Source: Halomonas smyrnensis AAD6
GTDB taxonomy: Bacteria > Pseudomonadota > Gammaproteobacteria > Pseudomonadales > Halomonadaceae
Length of the DNA stretch: 64,000 bases
Direction: 5' to 3'
NCBI RefSeq assembly: GCF_000265245.1
Contig: NZ_AJKS02000002.1
Coordinates: 379,405 to 443,404, forward strand
Shown: in pieces, positions 37,040-51,305 of the stretch
Position numbering within the stretch: position 1 is the first letter of the stretch
Layout of the letters: each line of letters starts with the position of its first letter
Translations under genes and position numbers: made by a program
The notes under the pieces: model-generated
The model's database searches: none
The model's input: the letters and a program-made list of their open reading frames with translations, nothing else
What the model was told of the DNA's origin: nothing

Positions 37040-37068
37040 CTGACGATTACCCACAAGAGGGTTATACT
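37040..37068 (+). promoter_or_regulatory. Promoter of mnmG, overlapped by DnaA-box-like sites
   Basis: CTGACG (37040-37045) and TATACT (37063-37068) are 17 bp apart. A TTACCCACA lies in the spacer and a TGTGGAAAA just upstream of the -35, so DnaA binding would occlude it. Confidence 0.55.
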
Positions 37069-37130
37069 GGCGGGCTGATTCGACCCCTGAACCGCAACAT
37101 TCGGCGCGACGGCGCCGATCGAGGTGAACC

Positions 37131-39026
37131 TTGGAGTACCCCGACCGCTTCGACGTCATCGTCATCGGCGGTGGCCATGCCGGGACCGAAGCCGCCCTGG
37201 CCTCGGCTCGCATGGGCTGCCGGACCCTGCTGCTGACCCACAACATCGAGACCCTCGGCCAGATGTCCTGCAATCCCGCCATCGGCGGGATCGGCAAGAG
37301 CCATCTGGTCAAGGAGATCGATGCGCTGGGCGGCGCCATGGGACTCGCCACCGACATGGGCGGCATCCAGTTCCGGGTACTCAATTCCCGCAAGGGTCCC
37401 GCCGTTCGCGCCACCCGCGCCCAGGCCGATCGTGTGCGCTACAAGGCGGCGATCCGCGGCATGCTGGAAAACCAGGCCAACCTGACGATCTTCCAGCAGG
37501 CCGCCGGCGACCTGATCGTCGACGGCGACACCGTGCGCGGCGTGGTCACCGAGACCGGCGTGCGCTTCATGGGCGAGACCGTGGTGCTGTGCACGGGCAC
37601 CTTCCTCGGCGGGGTTATCCACATCGGGCTGGACAACAGCCGCGGTGGCCGGGCCGGCGATCCGCCCTCCAACGCCCTGGCCGAGCGCCTGCGCGCGCTG
37701 CCGTTCCGCGTCGATCGTCTGAAGACCGGCACCCCGCCGCGCATCGATGCCAAGAGCGTGGACTTCTCGATGCTCGAGGAGCAGCCGGGCGATACCCCGA
37801 CGCCGGTGATGTCTTATCTCGGCAGCCGCGAGATGCACCCGCGCCAGATCAGCTGCCATATCGCCCAGACCAACGAGCGCAGCCACGAGATCATCCGCGC
37901 CAACCTCGATCGTTCGCCGATGTTCTCCGGCAGCATCGAGAGCGTCGGGCCGCGCTACTGCCCGTCCATCGAGGACAAGGTGCATCGCTTCGCCGACAAG
38001 GCGAGCCACCAGATCTTCATCGAGCCGGAAGGCCTGGATACCCACGAGCTGTATCCCAACGGCATCTCGACCTCGCTGCCATTCGACGTCCAGCTGCAGG
38101 TCGTGCGCTCGATGAAGGGCCTGGAGAACGCCCACATCACCCGTCCGGGCTACGCCATCGAGTACGATTTCTTCGATCCGCGAGACCTCAAGCACTCGCT
38201 GGAGACGAAATTTATCCACAACCTGTTCTTCGCCGGGCAGATCAACGGCACCACCGGCTACGAGGAGGCCGGCGCCCAGGGGCTGCTGGCCGGCCTCAAC
38301 GCGGCCCGTCGAGCCAGCGGGCTCGAGGCCTGGTGGCCGCGGCGCGACGAGGCCTACCTCGGCGTGCTGGTCGACGACCTGATCACCCTGGGCACCAAGG
38401 AGCCCTACCGGATGTTCACCTCGCGGGCGGAATATCGCCTGCTGCTGCGCGAGGACAATGCCGACCTGCGACTCACCGAAGCCGGCCGTGGCCTGGGCCT
38501 GATCGATGACCGCCGCTGGGCCGCCTTCAGCGCCAAGCGCGAGGGCATCGAGGCCGAGAGCGCGCGCCTCAAGGCCAGCTGGGTGCAGCCCGGCACCGAG
38601 GCCGCCGGTCGCGTGGCCGAGAAGACCGGCCAGCCCCTGGCCCGCGAATACAACCTGCTGGACCTGCTCAAGCGTCCGGAGCTCGGCTACGGCGACGTGG
38701 CGGGCCTGGTCGGCGAGCCGGTCGAGGACGATCGCGTCGCCGAACAGGTGCAGATCCAGGCCAAGTACCAGGGCTACATCGATCGTCAGCAGGACGAGAT
38801 CGACAAGCTCAAGCGCCACGAGGCCACCCGGCTGCCCGACGACTTCGACTACGAGCAGGTCGAGGGGCTGTCCAACGAGATCCGCCAGAAGCTCATCGAG
38901 ACGCGCCCCGAGACCCTGGCCCAGGCCGGTCGTATCTCCGGCGTGACCCCGGCGGCGGTCTCGATTCTGCTGATCCACCTCAAGAAGCGACGCCTGCTGG
39001 ACGACACCCGAGTGGCCAACGGATGA
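37131..39026 (+). CDS. mnmG: tRNA uridine-5-carboxymethylaminomethyl modification enzyme MnmG (GidA)
   Basis: The 631-residue FAD-dependent partner of MnmE in wobble-uridine modification. The FAD-binding motif [20 protein letters not shown] is at the N-terminus. Family signatures [11 protein letters not shown] and [20 protein letters not shown] are present, and a C-terminal MnmE-binding helical domain follows. The start is TTG at 37131 with GAGGTG seven bases upstream; no ATG or GTG gives the flavin motif, and the resulting length agrees with E. coli (629). Two exact DnaA-box sequences lie in the gene (37615-37623 and 38212-38220). It overlaps rsmG by four bases. Confidence 0.97.
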   Translation: MEYPDRFDVIVIGGGHAGTEAALASARMGCRTLLLTHNIETLGQMSCNPAIGGIGKSHLVKEIDALGGAMGLATDMGGIQFRVLNSRKGPAVRATRAQADRVRYKAAIRGMLENQANLTIFQQAAGDLIVDGDTVRGVVTETGVRFMGETVVLCTGTFLGGVIHIGLDNSRGGRAGDPPSNALAERLRALPFRVDRLKTGTPPRIDAKSVDFSMLEEQPGDTPTPVMSYLGSREMHPRQISCHIAQTNERSHEIIRANLDRSPMFSGSIESVGPRYCPSIEDKVHRFADKASHQIFIEPEGLDTHELYPNGISTSLPFDVQLQVVRSMKGLENAHITRPGYAIEYDFFDPRDLKHSLETKFIHNLFFAGQINGTTGYEEAGAQGLLAGLNAARRASGLEAWWPRRDEAYLGVLVDDLITLGTKEPYRMFTSRAEYRLLLREDNADLRLTEAGRGLGLIDDRRWAAFSAKREGIEAESARLKASWVQPGTEAAGRVAEKTGQPLAREYNLLDLLKRPELGYGDVAGLVGEPVEDDRVAEQVQIQAKYQGYIDRQQDEIDKLKRHEATRLPDDFDYEQVEGLSNEIRQKLIETRPETLAQAGRISGVTPAAVSILLIHLKKRRLLDDTRVANG

Positions 39027-39676
39027 CCCCGAACGATACGATCCTGAACGACCGCCTCGAGCGCGGCCTGGCCGAGCTCGGCCTCGACGTGGCGGCGGAT
39101 CGCCGCGAGCGGCTGGTGGCCCTGGTGGGCCTGTTGCACAAGTGGAATCGCGCCTATAACCTCACCGCGGTACGCGATCCCGAGGAGATGGTCGCTCGGC
39201 ACGTGCTCGACAGCGCCGCCGTGCTGCCCTTCGTGACCGGTCCGAGCCTGCTCGATGTGGGCGCCGGCCCGGGCCTGCCGGGGCTGGTGCTGGCGATTCT
39301 CGCGCCCGAGCTCGACGTCACGCTGCTCGACAGCAACGGCAAGAAGGTGCGCTTCCAGCGTCAGGCGGTGATGGAGCTGGGCCTTGCGCGGGTCACGCCC
39401 GTGCAGGCCCGGGTGGAGGCCTTCGAGGCCCCCGCCGGCGGCTTCGATCAGGTCATCTCGCGGGCCTTCGCCAGCCTCGAGGACTTCCTCGCCCTCAGCC
39501 GGGAGCTGCCGGGGAAGGGCGGTCAGTGGCTGGCGATGAAGGGGCCCGCCGTGGAGGACGAGCTCGCCGGCCTGCCGGAAGGGATCGCGGCGGTGGCCCG
39601 CCATACGCTGAGGGTGCCCTTCTCGGTCGGCGATCGCCGCCTGGTGATCCTCGAGCGCGCCCCCGGCGAGCGCTGA
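39023..39676 (+). CDS. rsmG: 16S rRNA (guanine(527)-N7)-methyltransferase RsmG
   Basis: A 217-residue SAM-dependent methyltransferase (GidB) acting on G527 of 16S r[22 protein letters not shown] precedes the SAM site [29 protein letters not shown] is further on. The ATG overlaps the mnmG stop (ATGA), the classic gidA-gidB coupling. The parA gene follows about 64 bp later. Confidence 0.96.
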   Translation: MTPNDTILNDRLERGLAELGLDVAADRRERLVALVGLLHKWNRAYNLTAVRDPEEMVARHVLDSAAVLPFVTGPSLLDVGAGPGLPGLVLAILAPELDVTLLDSNGKKVRFQRQAVMELGLARVTPVQARVEAFEAPAGGFDQVISRAFASLEDFLALSRELPGKGGQWLAMKGPAVEDELAGLPEGIAAVARHTLRVPFSVGDRRLVILERAPGER

Positions 39677-39740
39677 GCCGCCCCCGGGGAGCCCGCCGGG
39701 CGCCGCCGTGAACCCTGTCTCCCAACGCAAGGATGTCGTC

Positions 39741-40511
39741 GTGACCAAGATTATCGCCTTGACCAACCAGAAGGGTGGCGTGGGCAAGACCACCTCCGCC
39801 GTCAATCTGGCCGCCAGCCTGGCCTCCCTGGAGCGCCGCGTGCTGCTGGTCGATCTGGATCCCCAGGGCCACGCCACCATGGGCAGCGGCGTCGACAAGC
39901 ACTCCCTCGACGGCAGCGTGCTCGACGTGCTGCTGGGCGAGAAGCGTGCCACCGAGGTGATCCTGGACTGCCCCGAGGCCGGCTACGCGCTGCTGCCCGG
40001 CAACGGCGACCTGACCGCCGCCGAGGTCGAGCTGCTCGACCGCGAGGAAGGGCGCGAGCAGGGCCTGGTCAAGGCGCTGGGCGAGGTCGCCGGCGAATAC
40101 GACGTGGTGCTGATCGACTGCCCGCCGTCGCTCAACATGCTGACCGTCAACGGCCTGACCGCCGCCGACGGCGTGCTGATCCCGCTGCAGTGCGAGTTCT
40201 ACGCCCTCGAAGGGCTCTCGGCGCTGCTCGATACCGTTGAGCAGATCAAGGCCAGCGTGAACCCCGGCCTCGAGATCCATGGCATCCTGCGGACCATGTT
40301 CGACGGCCGCAACAGCCTGACCCGCGACGTCAGCAAGCAGCTCCGCGACTACTTCGGCGACGCCCTGCTCAAGACCACCATCCCGCGCAACGTGCGGGTC
40401 GCCGAGGCGCCCAGCCACGGCCTGCCGGTCACCAAGTACGCCCGCTTCTCGCGGGGCAGCCAGGCACACCGGGTGCTGGCCAAGGAACTGATTCGCCGCC
40501 TGTCGCTGTAG
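39741..40511 (+). CDS. parA: Chromosome-partitioning ATPase ParA (Soj)
   Basis: A 256-residue Walker-type ATPase that drives origin segregation with ParB. The deviant Walker A KGGVGKTTSAVNLA is near the N-terminus, LLVDLDPQGHATMGSG is A', and VVLIDCPPSLNMLTVNGL is Walker B. The GTG at 39741 with AAGGA upstream puts the P-loop close to the N-terminus, as in chromosomal ParA; a GTG at 39708 would add eleven residues without a ribosome-binding site. Its substrate sites, six parS-like palindromes, lie 32-39 kb to the left. Confidence 0.95.
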   Translation: MTKIIALTNQKGGVGKTTSAVNLAASLASLERRVLLVDLDPQGHATMGSGVDKHSLDGSVLDVLLGEKRATEVILDCPEAGYALLPGNGDLTAAEVELLDREEGREQGLVKALGEVAGEYDVVLIDCPPSLNMLTVNGLTAADGVLIPLQCEFYALEGLSALLDTVEQIKASVNPGLEIHGILRTMFDGRNSLTRDVSKQLRDYFGDALLKTTIPRNVRVAEAPSHGLPVTKYARFSRGSQAHRVLAKELIRRLSL

Positions 40512-40548
40512 CCGACACCGTTTGGTGCTTACCGATGAGGGGAACTCG

Positions 40549-41475
40549 ATGACGCGCAAACAACGCGCTCTGGGACGCGGGCTGGATGCCCTGATCGGCG
40601 CCGGCGCCCGCCGCCGCGAAAGCCTGGATCTGCCCGGGGCAGAAGAGGCGCCGGAGGAGGGCGAGCTCAACGGCGCCGAGCCGATGGCCCCCGCCGCCGA
40701 CGAGCGGCTCGAGCGCCTGCCGCTTGGCCAGCTGTCCCGCGGCAAGTACCAGCCGCGCCGCGACATCCAGCCCGAGGCCCTCGAGGAGCTGGCCGACTCG
40801 ATTCGCGCCCAGGGCGTGATGCAGCCGATCGTGGTGCGGCCGATCGGCGAGCAGCGCTACGAGATCATCGCCGGTGAACGGCGCTGGCGGGCCGCGCAGC
40901 TGGCCGAGCTCGACGTCATTCCGGCGGTGATCCGCGAGGTCACCGACGAGGTCGCCCTGGCCCTGGCCCTGATCGAGAACATCCAGCGCGAGAACCTCAA
41001 TCCCATCGAGGAGGCGCTGGCGCTCAAGCGGCTGCTCGACGAGTTCGAACTGACCCAGCAGCAGGCCGCCGACGCGGTGGGCCGTTCCCGGGCCCAGGTG
41101 GCCAACCTGCTGAGGCTGCTGGCGCTGGACCCCGAGGTGCAGACGCTGCTCGAGCGCGGCGATCTGGACATGGGGCATGCCCGGGCGCTGCTGGCGCTGT
41201 CCGGCCCCAAGCAGCGCCAGGCCGCCCACGAGGTGGTCAACAAGGACCTCACGGTGCGCGCCACCGAGGCGCTGGTGAAGCGACTCGCCGAGGGACAGCC
41301 GGCCAAGGCCGAGGCGCCGGCCGCGAGCCCCGATGTGGCGCGTCTGGAATCGCGCCTCGGGGACCTGCTCGGCGCGCCGGTGAAGATCCAGCACGGCCGC
41401 GGCGGCAAGGGGCGAGTGACCATTCGCTATTCGAGCCTCGATGAGCTGGACGGCATTCTCGGCCATATCAAGTAG
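40549..41475 (+). CDS. parB: Chromosome-partitioning protein ParB (Spo0J)
   Basis: A 308-residue CTP-dependent DNA clamp that loads at parS. The N-terminal RGLDALIG binds ParA. The CTPase domain includes PRRDIQPEALEELADSIR, GVMQPIVVRP and GERRWRAAQLA, with the NIQRENLNPIEEA segment. The helix-turn-helix is LTQQQAADAVGRSRAQVANL, and a C-terminal dimerisation domain follows. The ATG at 40549 has GAGGGGAA upstream; a longer frame to 40522 was rejected. It follows parA by 37 bp. Confidence 0.96.
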   Translation: MTRKQRALGRGLDALIGAGARRRESLDLPGAEEAPEEGELNGAEPMAPAADERLERLPLGQLSRGKYQPRRDIQPEALEELADSIRAQGVMQPIVVRPIGEQRYEIIAGERRWRAAQLAELDVIPAVIREVTDEVALALALIENIQRENLNPIEEALALKRLLDEFELTQQQAADAVGRSRAQVANLLRLLALDPEVQTLLERGDLDMGHARALLALSGPKQRQAAHEVVNKDLTVRATEALVKRLAEGQPAKAEAPAASPDVARLESRLGDLLGAPVKIQHGRGGKGRVTIRYSSLDELDGILGHIK

Positions 41476-41528
41476 CCCCAATTAGGGTGCTAAACGGTTT
41501 GTCGAAACTTATCGACTTTTAGTCGTAA

Positions 41529-42914
<1,386 letters not shown>

Positions 42915-42948
42915 ATCGCGTAATACCCGATAAACCCTTGAAACTTAA

Positions 42949-43200
<252 letters not shown>

Positions 43201-43275
43201 CGATTGGCATACCGAGCGCGCTGCGCTCGGTTTGCTTGTTTCCGGTCGCCACGAATCTGTCAGAGGTACGCCCCT

Positions 43276-43746
43276 GTGAATATCAACATGACGCTTATCG
43301 GACAGATGATCGCCTTCGCGATCTTCGTCTGGTTTTGCACCAAGTACGTGTGGCCGCCGATCAGCAACGCGCTCCATGAGCGCCAGAAGAAGATCGCCGA
43401 TGGCCTGGATGCTGCCAGCCGTGCTTCTCGCGACCTCGAACTGGCCGAACAGCAGGCCAGCGAGACCCTGCGTGAAAGCAAGGAGCAAGCGGCCGAGATC
43501 CTGGAACAGGCCCACAAGCGGTCCACCCAGATGATCGACGAGGCGCGCGACCAGGCCCGCCAGGAAGGCGAGCGCATGATCGCCCAGGCCAAGTCCGAGA
43601 TCGACCAGGAAGTGAACCGCGCGAAGGAAGAGCTGCGTGGTCAGGTCTCGCGGCTCGCCATCGTCGGTGCCGAGCGAGTCCTGGAAGCCTCCATCGACGA
43701 GAAGCAGCACGGCAAGCTCGTTGACCAACTTGCCGAAGAGCTTTGA
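43276..43746 (+). CDS. atpF: ATP synthase Fo subunit b
   Basis: A 156-residue peripheral stalk subunit with one N-terminal transmembrane helix ([20 protein letters not shown]) and a long charged coiled coil. The GTG at 43276 gives [10 protein letters not shown], aligning with E. coli MNLNATILGQ, and the same total length of 156; GAGG lies nine bases upstream. An ATG four codons later is less likely. Confidence 0.95.
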   Translation: MNINMTLIGQMIAFAIFVWFCTKYVWPPISNALHERQKKIADGLDAASRASRDLELAEQQASETLRESKEQAAEILEQAHKRSTQMIDEARDQARQEGERMIAQAKSEIDQEVNRAKEELRGQVSRLAIVGAERVLEASIDEKQHGKLVDQLAEEL

Positions 43747-43760
43747 GGAGGAGGTGACCC

Positions 43761-44300
43761 ATGGCGGAACTGTCTACCGTCGCTCGCCCCTACGCCAAGG
43801 CGGCCTTCGAACACGCCGTCGGACGTAAGGCGCTCGAGGACTGGTCCGGCATGCTCACCACCGTGGCGCATGTCGTCGAAGACGACGACATGCGCCGTCG
43901 AGTGCTGGGCAACCCGCGACTCTCCAGCGCACAGAAGGTGGATGCGATCGTCGAGATCTGCGGCGATGCCGTCGACGACGACGTGCGCAACTTCCTGCGT
44001 CTGGTCGGACAGCAGGGTCGCCTGACGGCCCTGCCGGTCATCGCCGAGCAATTCGAGCTGCTCAAGGCCCAGCAGGAGAAGCGCATGGACGTCGACATCG
44101 TCTCTGCCTTCCCGCTGGACGAAGCGCAGCAGGACAAGCTCGCGAGCGCGCTGGCCAAGCGTCTGAACCGCGAAATCTCCATTACCACTCAGGTGGATTC
44201 CACCCTCCTGGGAGGCGTCATCCTGCGCGCCGGCGACACCGTCATCGACGGGTCGGTGCGCGGTCGACTGAACCGCCTCCACGAGGCCCTTTCCGCCTGA
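43761..44300 (+). CDS. atpH: ATP synthase F1 subunit delta
   Basis: A 179-residue stator subunit linking b to the alpha3beta3 head. It begins [19 protein letters not shown] and has the C-terminal signature segment [28 protein letters not shown] precedes the ATG closely. It is 14 bp after atpF and 16 bp before atpA. Confidence 0.97.
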   Translation: MAELSTVARPYAKAAFEHAVGRKALEDWSGMLTTVAHVVEDDDMRRRVLGNPRLSSAQKVDAIVEICGDAVDDDVRNFLRLVGQQGRLTALPVIAEQFELLKAQQEKRMDVDIVSAFPLDEAQQDKLASALAKRLNREISITTQVDSTLLGGVILRAGDTVIDGSVRGRLNRLHEALSA

Positions 44301-44316
44301 GTCTGAGGGACATGGC

Positions 44317-45861
<1,545 letters not shown>

Positions 45862-45932
45862 CCCCGCCGGCCCGCTCCCCCCGGGGAGCGGGCCCTGGAG
45901 CTTTCTGAGGGCCACGAACGGAGTAGATCGCT

Positions 45933-46814
45933 ATGGCAGCTGCAAAAGAGATACGCACCAAGATCGGCAGCATCAAGAACACGCAGAAGATCACCAGTGC
46001 CATGGAGATGGTCGCTGCGTCGAAGATGCGCAAGGCGCAGGACCGGATGAAGGCCAGCCAGCCCTACGCCCAGCAGATCCGCAAGGTGGTCGGCCACGTC
46101 GCCGACGCCAACCCCGAGTACAAGCATCCGTGGATGCTGGATCGCGAGGTCAAGCGGGTCGGCTACATCGTGGTGTCGAGTGACCGCGGCCTGTGCGGTG
46201 GCCTGAACGTCAACATGTTCAAGGCCGTCGTCAAGGAGGCCAAGGCCTGGCGCGACAACGGCGCCGAGCTGGATTTCTGCGCATTGGGCAGCAAGGCCAC
46301 CAGCTTCTTCCGCAAGTACGGCGGCAGCCTGGTCGCGGCCAAGAGCGGCCTGGGCGAGGCGCCGGAAGCCGACGAGCTGATCGGCAGCGTGAAGGTGATG
46401 CTGGACGCCTACGACGAGGGCAAGCTGGATCGTCTGTACGTGGTGTTCAACGAATTCGTCAACACCATGACGCAGAAGCCGGTGGTTCGCCAACTGCTGC
46501 CCCTGTCGCCCGAGATGGGTGCCGAAGAGCAGAACGAAGAAAACAAGCGTCCCGGAAACTGGGACTACCTGTATGAGCCGGATGCCAAGGAGCTGCTGGA
46601 CAGCTTGCTCGTGCGTTTCGTCGAGGCGCAGGTCTATCAGGCGGTGGTCGAGAACGTGGCCTGCGAACAGGCCGCGCGGATGATCGCCATGAAGAGTGCC
46701 ACCGACAATGCCGGCAATCTGATCGACGACCTGGAGCTGGTGTACAACAAGGCCCGTCAGGCGGCCATTACCCAGGAAATCTCCGAGATCGTCGGTGGCG
46801 CCGCCGCCGTATAA
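45933..46814 (+). CDS. atpG: ATP synthase F1 subunit gamma
   Basis: The 293-residue central rotor shaft. N-terminal [20 protein letters not shown] and C-terminal [20 protein letters not shown] are the two coiled-coil signatures. The middle is slightly longer than in E. coli (287), with a charged insertion around [18 protein letters not shown] precedes the ATG. Confidence 0.97.
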   Translation: MAAAKEIRTKIGSIKNTQKITSAMEMVAASKMRKAQDRMKASQPYAQQIRKVVGHVADANPEYKHPWMLDREVKRVGYIVVSSDRGLCGGLNVNMFKAVVKEAKAWRDNGAELDFCALGSKATSFFRKYGGSLVAAKSGLGEAPEADELIGSVKVMLDAYDEGKLDRLYVVFNEFVNTMTQKPVVRQLLPLSPEMGAEEQNEENKRPGNWDYLYEPDAKELLDSLLVRFVEAQVYQAVVENVACEQAARMIAMKSATDNAGNLIDDLELVYNKARQAAITQEISEIVGGAAAV

Positions 46815-48257
<1,443 letters not shown>

Positions 48258-48281
48258 TCCCTCCACCTGGGAGACGTCATC

Positions 48282-48713
48282 ATGACGAAAACCTTCAAGT
48301 GCGAGATCGTCAGCGCCGAGGCGTCGATCTTCTCCGGCGAAGCCGAGCATGTCGTGGCGGCCGGTCGCGCGGGGGATCTCGGGGTATTGGCGGGGCATAC
48401 GCCGCTGCTCACCGAACTGGCCCCCGGCCCGGTGCGCATCGTCCGTGGCGGAGGTGAAGAGGATCACTTCTATGTCTCGGGCGGCTTCCTCGAGGTCCAG
48501 CCCGAGGTCGTCACCGTGCTCGCCGATACCGCCGTGCGCGCCGACGACCTGGACGAGGCCGCCGCCGAGGAGGCCCGCCAGCAGGCCCTCAAGGCGATGC
48601 AGGACAAGTCCGCCGAGATGGACTACACCCGCGCCACGGCCGAACTGGCCGAGGCCGCGGCCCAGCTGCGGACCATCCAGCAGCTGCGTCGCAAGGTGGG
48701 TCGCAGCAGCTAA
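48282..48713 (+). CDS. atpC: ATP synthase F1 subunit epsilon
   Basis: A 143-residue regulatory subunit. The N-terminal beta-sandwich includes GVLAGHTPLLTELAPGPVRI, and the C-terminal helical hairpin (from about 90) can inhibit ATP hydrolysis. It is last in the operon, followed within 30 bp by a strong terminator. Confidence 0.96.
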   Translation: MTKTFKCEIVSAEASIFSGEAEHVVAAGRAGDLGVLAGHTPLLTELAPGPVRIVRGGGEEDHFYVSGGFLEVQPEVVTVLADTAVRADDLDEAAAEEARQQALKAMQDKSAEMDYTRATAELAEAAAQLRTIQQLRRKVGRSS

Positions 48714-48742
48714 GGCTGTGCGCCCCCGCCTCGTGCGATGAC

Positions 48743-48774
48743 AGCGCCCCCGACTCGGTCGGGGGCGCTTTTTT
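48743..48774 (+). terminator. Terminator of the atp operon
   Basis: A perfect 12-bp stem AGCGCCCCCGAC/GTCGGGGGCGCT with a TCG loop and a T-run of about six. Confidence 0.95.
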
Positions 48775-48775
48775 A

Positions 48776-49056
48776 TGGGCGATCCCCCGCAAGAGACGAC
48801 GGTGCGGTGAATCGCCGCCCGGCGTGGGCATCACCGGCCGCCGTTTAGGATCCCGCCGATCACTGGCGGCCGACGCCTAGAACGGTGCCGGACGGGTGGG
48901 CGTCGCTGCGTCAGTGGTGGGAAGGCCTGGTCGGCGTCTGATCGGGCCGCCTTCCGATAGGGGAAGCTGACGCCCTCCACGCCCTGTGCGATCATGTTGC
49001 CCCCTGGCCCGGCCGGGGGGCGTTTTCGTTCGCGCCGGCACAGGGAGGACAAGATC
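48776..49056 (+). promoter_or_regulatory. Structured leader of mgtE, riboswitch or attenuator candidate
   Basis: This 281-bp region upstream of the magnesium transporter gene has no ORF. Between about 48890 and 48980 complementary segments (GGGCGTC with GACGCCC, plus internal GGCC/GGCCGCC stretches) could form a closed multi-branched fold. It is followed 20 bp later by a terminator-like hairpin at 48999-49026, directly before the ribosome-binding site. No known riboswitch class was recognised by eye. Confidence 0.45.
48999..49026 (+). terminator. Terminator-like hairpin directly before mgtE
   Basis: GCCCCCTGGCC pairs with GGCCGGGGGGC (one U-G pair), followed by GTTTT. Only 30 bp separate it from the mgtE ATG, a position that suits conditional termination. 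Confidence 0.6.
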
Positions 49057-50427
49057 ATGCCGCTCAGCGATGCCCTGAATCGCCACAAGGAAGGCCTGCT
49101 TGCCGCCCTCGAAGCGGATGATCGCGCGCGCCTGAGCGCCCAGTTGCCGGAGCTGCGCTCCGCGGACATCGCCGAGATCCTCCAGGATCTGCTCGAACGC
49201 GAGCAGGAGCTGCGCGCCCGCGCGCTGCTCGACCGCCTGCCGCTGGAGCGGCGTGCCAACGTGATGGGCTATCTGCATGGCGAGGAGCAGCTGGCGATCG
49301 TCGCGGGCATGGGCGACGACCGCCTTCAGGCGGTGCTCGAGGAGATGGGGGGCGACGAGCGTGCCGACCTGTTCAAGGTCCTCGACGACGATCGCCGCGA
49401 GGCGCTGCTCAGGCGCATGGCGCATCAGGAGCGCGAGGAGCTCAAGCGCCTGGCCAGCTACGAGGAAGGCACCGCCGGCGCGCTGATGACCTCCGACTAC
49501 GTGGCCATTCCCGCCGGGATGACGGTGTCCCGGGCGATGATGCGGGTGCGCCAGACCGCGCCGGACGCCGAGACGGTCTACCAGCTCTACGTGATCGACC
49601 CCGAGGGTCGCCTGGCCGGCACCATGTCGCTGCGCCAGCTGATGGTGGCGCGGCCCGGGGCCCGGGTCGACGACATGATGATCCATGACGTCATCCATAC
49701 CTCGGTGGACACGCCTCAGGAGGAGGTCGCCCGGATCGTGGCCCGCTACGACCTGCTGGCCCTGCCGGTGGTCGACGAGATGCGTCGGCTGGTCGGCATC
49801 GTCACCCACGATGATGCCCTCGACGTGGTGGAATCCGAGGCCACCGAGGATTTCCACAAGGGGATGTCGATCGGCGCGCTGGAGGGCGGCGTCAGCCGGG
49901 TGCCGCTGCTGAGCCTGTATCGCAAGCGGGTGACCTGGCTGGTGCTGCTGGTGTTCGGCAACCTGCTCTCCGGGGCCGGTATCGCCCACTACGAGGCGAC
50001 CATCTCGGCCCAGGTGACGCTGGTGTTCTTCCTGCCGCTGCTGATCGGCAGCGGCGGCAACGCCGGCGCCCAGGCGGCCACCCTGACGGTGCGCGGCATG
50101 GCCACCGGCGACGTCGGGGTGCGCGACTGGGGCAAGCTGTTCGGCCGCGAGCTGCTGGTGGCCGGCTCGCTGGGGCTGACCATGGCGCTCGCCGTGGCGC
50201 CGATCGGCGTGTTCCGCGGCGGCGAGGCGGTGGCCATGGTGGTCGCGGTCAGCATGATCGTCATCGTGCTGGTCGGCAGCCTGCTGGGCCTGTGCCTGCC
50301 CTTTGTGCTCGACCGCCTGGGCTGGGACCCGGCCACGGCCTCGGCGCCGTTGGTCACGACCCTGATCGATGCCACCGGGGTGCTGATCTACTTCGGCATC
50401 GCCACCATGGTGCTGCCCGTCGGGTAA
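49057..50427 (+). CDS. mgtE: Magnesium transporter MgtE
   Basis: A 456-residue Mg2+ channel. The cytoplasmic N domain (about 1-130, ALLDRLPLERRANVMGYL) is followed by paired CBS domains (about 135-260, AGALMTSDYVAIPAGMTVS and MMIHDVIHTSVDTPQEEVAR), a connecting helix, and five transmembrane helices. The latter contain IGSGGNAGAQAATL and end at VLIYFGIATMVLPVG. N and CBS domains sense cytosolic magnesium. The ATG at 49057 has AGGGAGG upstream. The structured leader before it suggests an added RNA-level control. Confidence 0.94.
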   Translation: MPLSDALNRHKEGLLAALEADDRARLSAQLPELRSADIAEILQDLLEREQELRARALLDRLPLERRANVMGYLHGEEQLAIVAGMGDDRLQAVLEEMGGDERADLFKVLDDDRREALLRRMAHQEREELKRLASYEEGTAGALMTSDYVAIPAGMTVSRAMMRVRQTAPDAETVYQLYVIDPEGRLAGTMSLRQLMVARPGARVDDMMIHDVIHTSVDTPQEEVARIVARYDLLALPVVDEMRRLVGIVTHDDALDVVESEATEDFHKGMSIGALEGGVSRVPLLSLYRKRVTWLVLLVFGNLLSGAGIAHYEATISAQVTLVFFLPLLIGSGGNAGAQAATLTVRGMATGDVGVRDWGKLFGRELLVAGSLGLTMALAVAPIGVFRGGEAVAMVVAVSMIVIVLVGSLLGLCLPFVLDRLGWDPATASAPLVTTLIDATGVLIYFGIATMVLPVG

Positions 50428-50507
50428 GGGAACGCCAACACGAAGGGCGGGTCAGTATGCCCTCGTGACGTTTATATCTCCTTGAATTCGCTTGATTGAG
50501 ACCGACC

Positions 50508-51305
50508 ATGGATTGGCTACAGATCGTTGTGCTTTCTCTCGTCCAGGGGCTGACCGAGTTCCTGCCCGTTTCCAGCTCCGCACACCTGATCCTGGTGCCG
50601 GTCTTCTCCGACTGGCCCGATCAGGGGCTGGCCTTCGACGTGGCCCTGCACCTGGGCAGCCTGATGGCGGTGGTGCTCTACTTCCGCCACGAGCTGGTGA
50701 CCATGACGGCCAGCTGGGGGCGCAGCGTCGCCGGCCGCGGCACCGACGACGATGCCCGCCTGGCCTGGTGGGTGATCCTGGCGACGATACCGGTGTGCGT
50801 GGTGGGGCTGGCCTTCCAGGACGTCATCTCGGAGGTGATGCGCTCGCCGCTGGTGCTGGCCGGTGGCCTGATCGTCTTCGGCGTGGTGCTGGGCATCGCC
50901 GACTGGCGCCATCGCGGCACCCGCAGCGAGTATCGCATGAGCGGCCGCGATGCCCTGTGGATCGGCCTGGCCCAGGCGCTGGCGCTGATTCCCGGCACCT
51001 CGCGCTCGGGCATCACCATGACCGCGGCGCTGGTGCTCGGCCTGTCGCGGGAGGCGGCGGCACGCTTCTCCTTCCTGCTGTCGATTCCGGTGATCGTGCT
51101 GGCCGGCGGTCTGGAGGCCCTGGAACTGGCTCAGGCGTCGGTGCCGGTGGCCTGGGGCGATCTGGCGGCGGGCACCGTGCTCTCCGGTATCAGCGCCTAC
51201 CTGTGCATTCATTTCTTCCTGGTCTTCATCCGCCGCATCGGCATGCAGCCCTTCGTGGCCTATCGACTGATCCTGGGTATTGCCCTGATCTGGCTGTTCG
51301 GCTGA
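50508..51305 (+). CDS. uppP: Undecaprenyl-diphosphatase
   Basis: A 265-residue integral membrane phosphatase (BacA/UppP) that recycles the undecaprenyl carrier for peptidoglycan and other envelope polymers. The catalytic regions QGLTEFLPVSSSAHLIL and ALIPGTSRSGITMTAAL are present, with about eight hydrophobic helices. The ATG at 50508 gives MDWLQIVVLSLVQG; a TTG four codons upstream was rejected. A MITE-like inverted-repeat element begins immediately after its stop codon. Confidence 0.95.
   Translation: MDWLQIVVLSLVQGLTEFLPVSSSAHLILVPVFSDWPDQGLAFDVALHLGSLMAVVLYFRHELVTMTASWGRSVAGRGTDDDARLAWWVILATIPVCVVGLAFQDVISEVMRSPLVLAGGLIVFGVVLGIADWRHRGTRSEYRMSGRDALWIGLAQALALIPGTSRSGITMTAALVLGLSREAAARFSFLLSIPVIVLAGGLEALELAQASVPVAWGDLAAGTVLSGISAYLCIHFFLVFIRRIGMQPFVAYRLILGIALIWLFG

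Larger units (their letters stand above)
36653..37130. other. Origin-like region upstream of mnmG, rich in DnaA-box-like sequences (oriC candidate 2)
   Basis: A 478-bp spacer in the gidA/mnmG-upstream position used by E. coli oriC. DnaA-box-like nonamers: TGTGGACAA (36667-36675), TTGTTCACA (36736-36744), CGTGGACAA (36772-36780), TGTGGGTAA (36799-36807), TTACCCACA (36817-36825 and 37047-37055), TTATCCACG (36916-36924) and TGTGGAAAA (37029-37037). A pyrimidine/AT-rich tract at about 36955-36995 looks like an unwinding element. No exact TTATCCACA occurs here, unlike the dnaA-rpmH spacer. It also contains the mnmG promoter. Confidence 0.6.
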
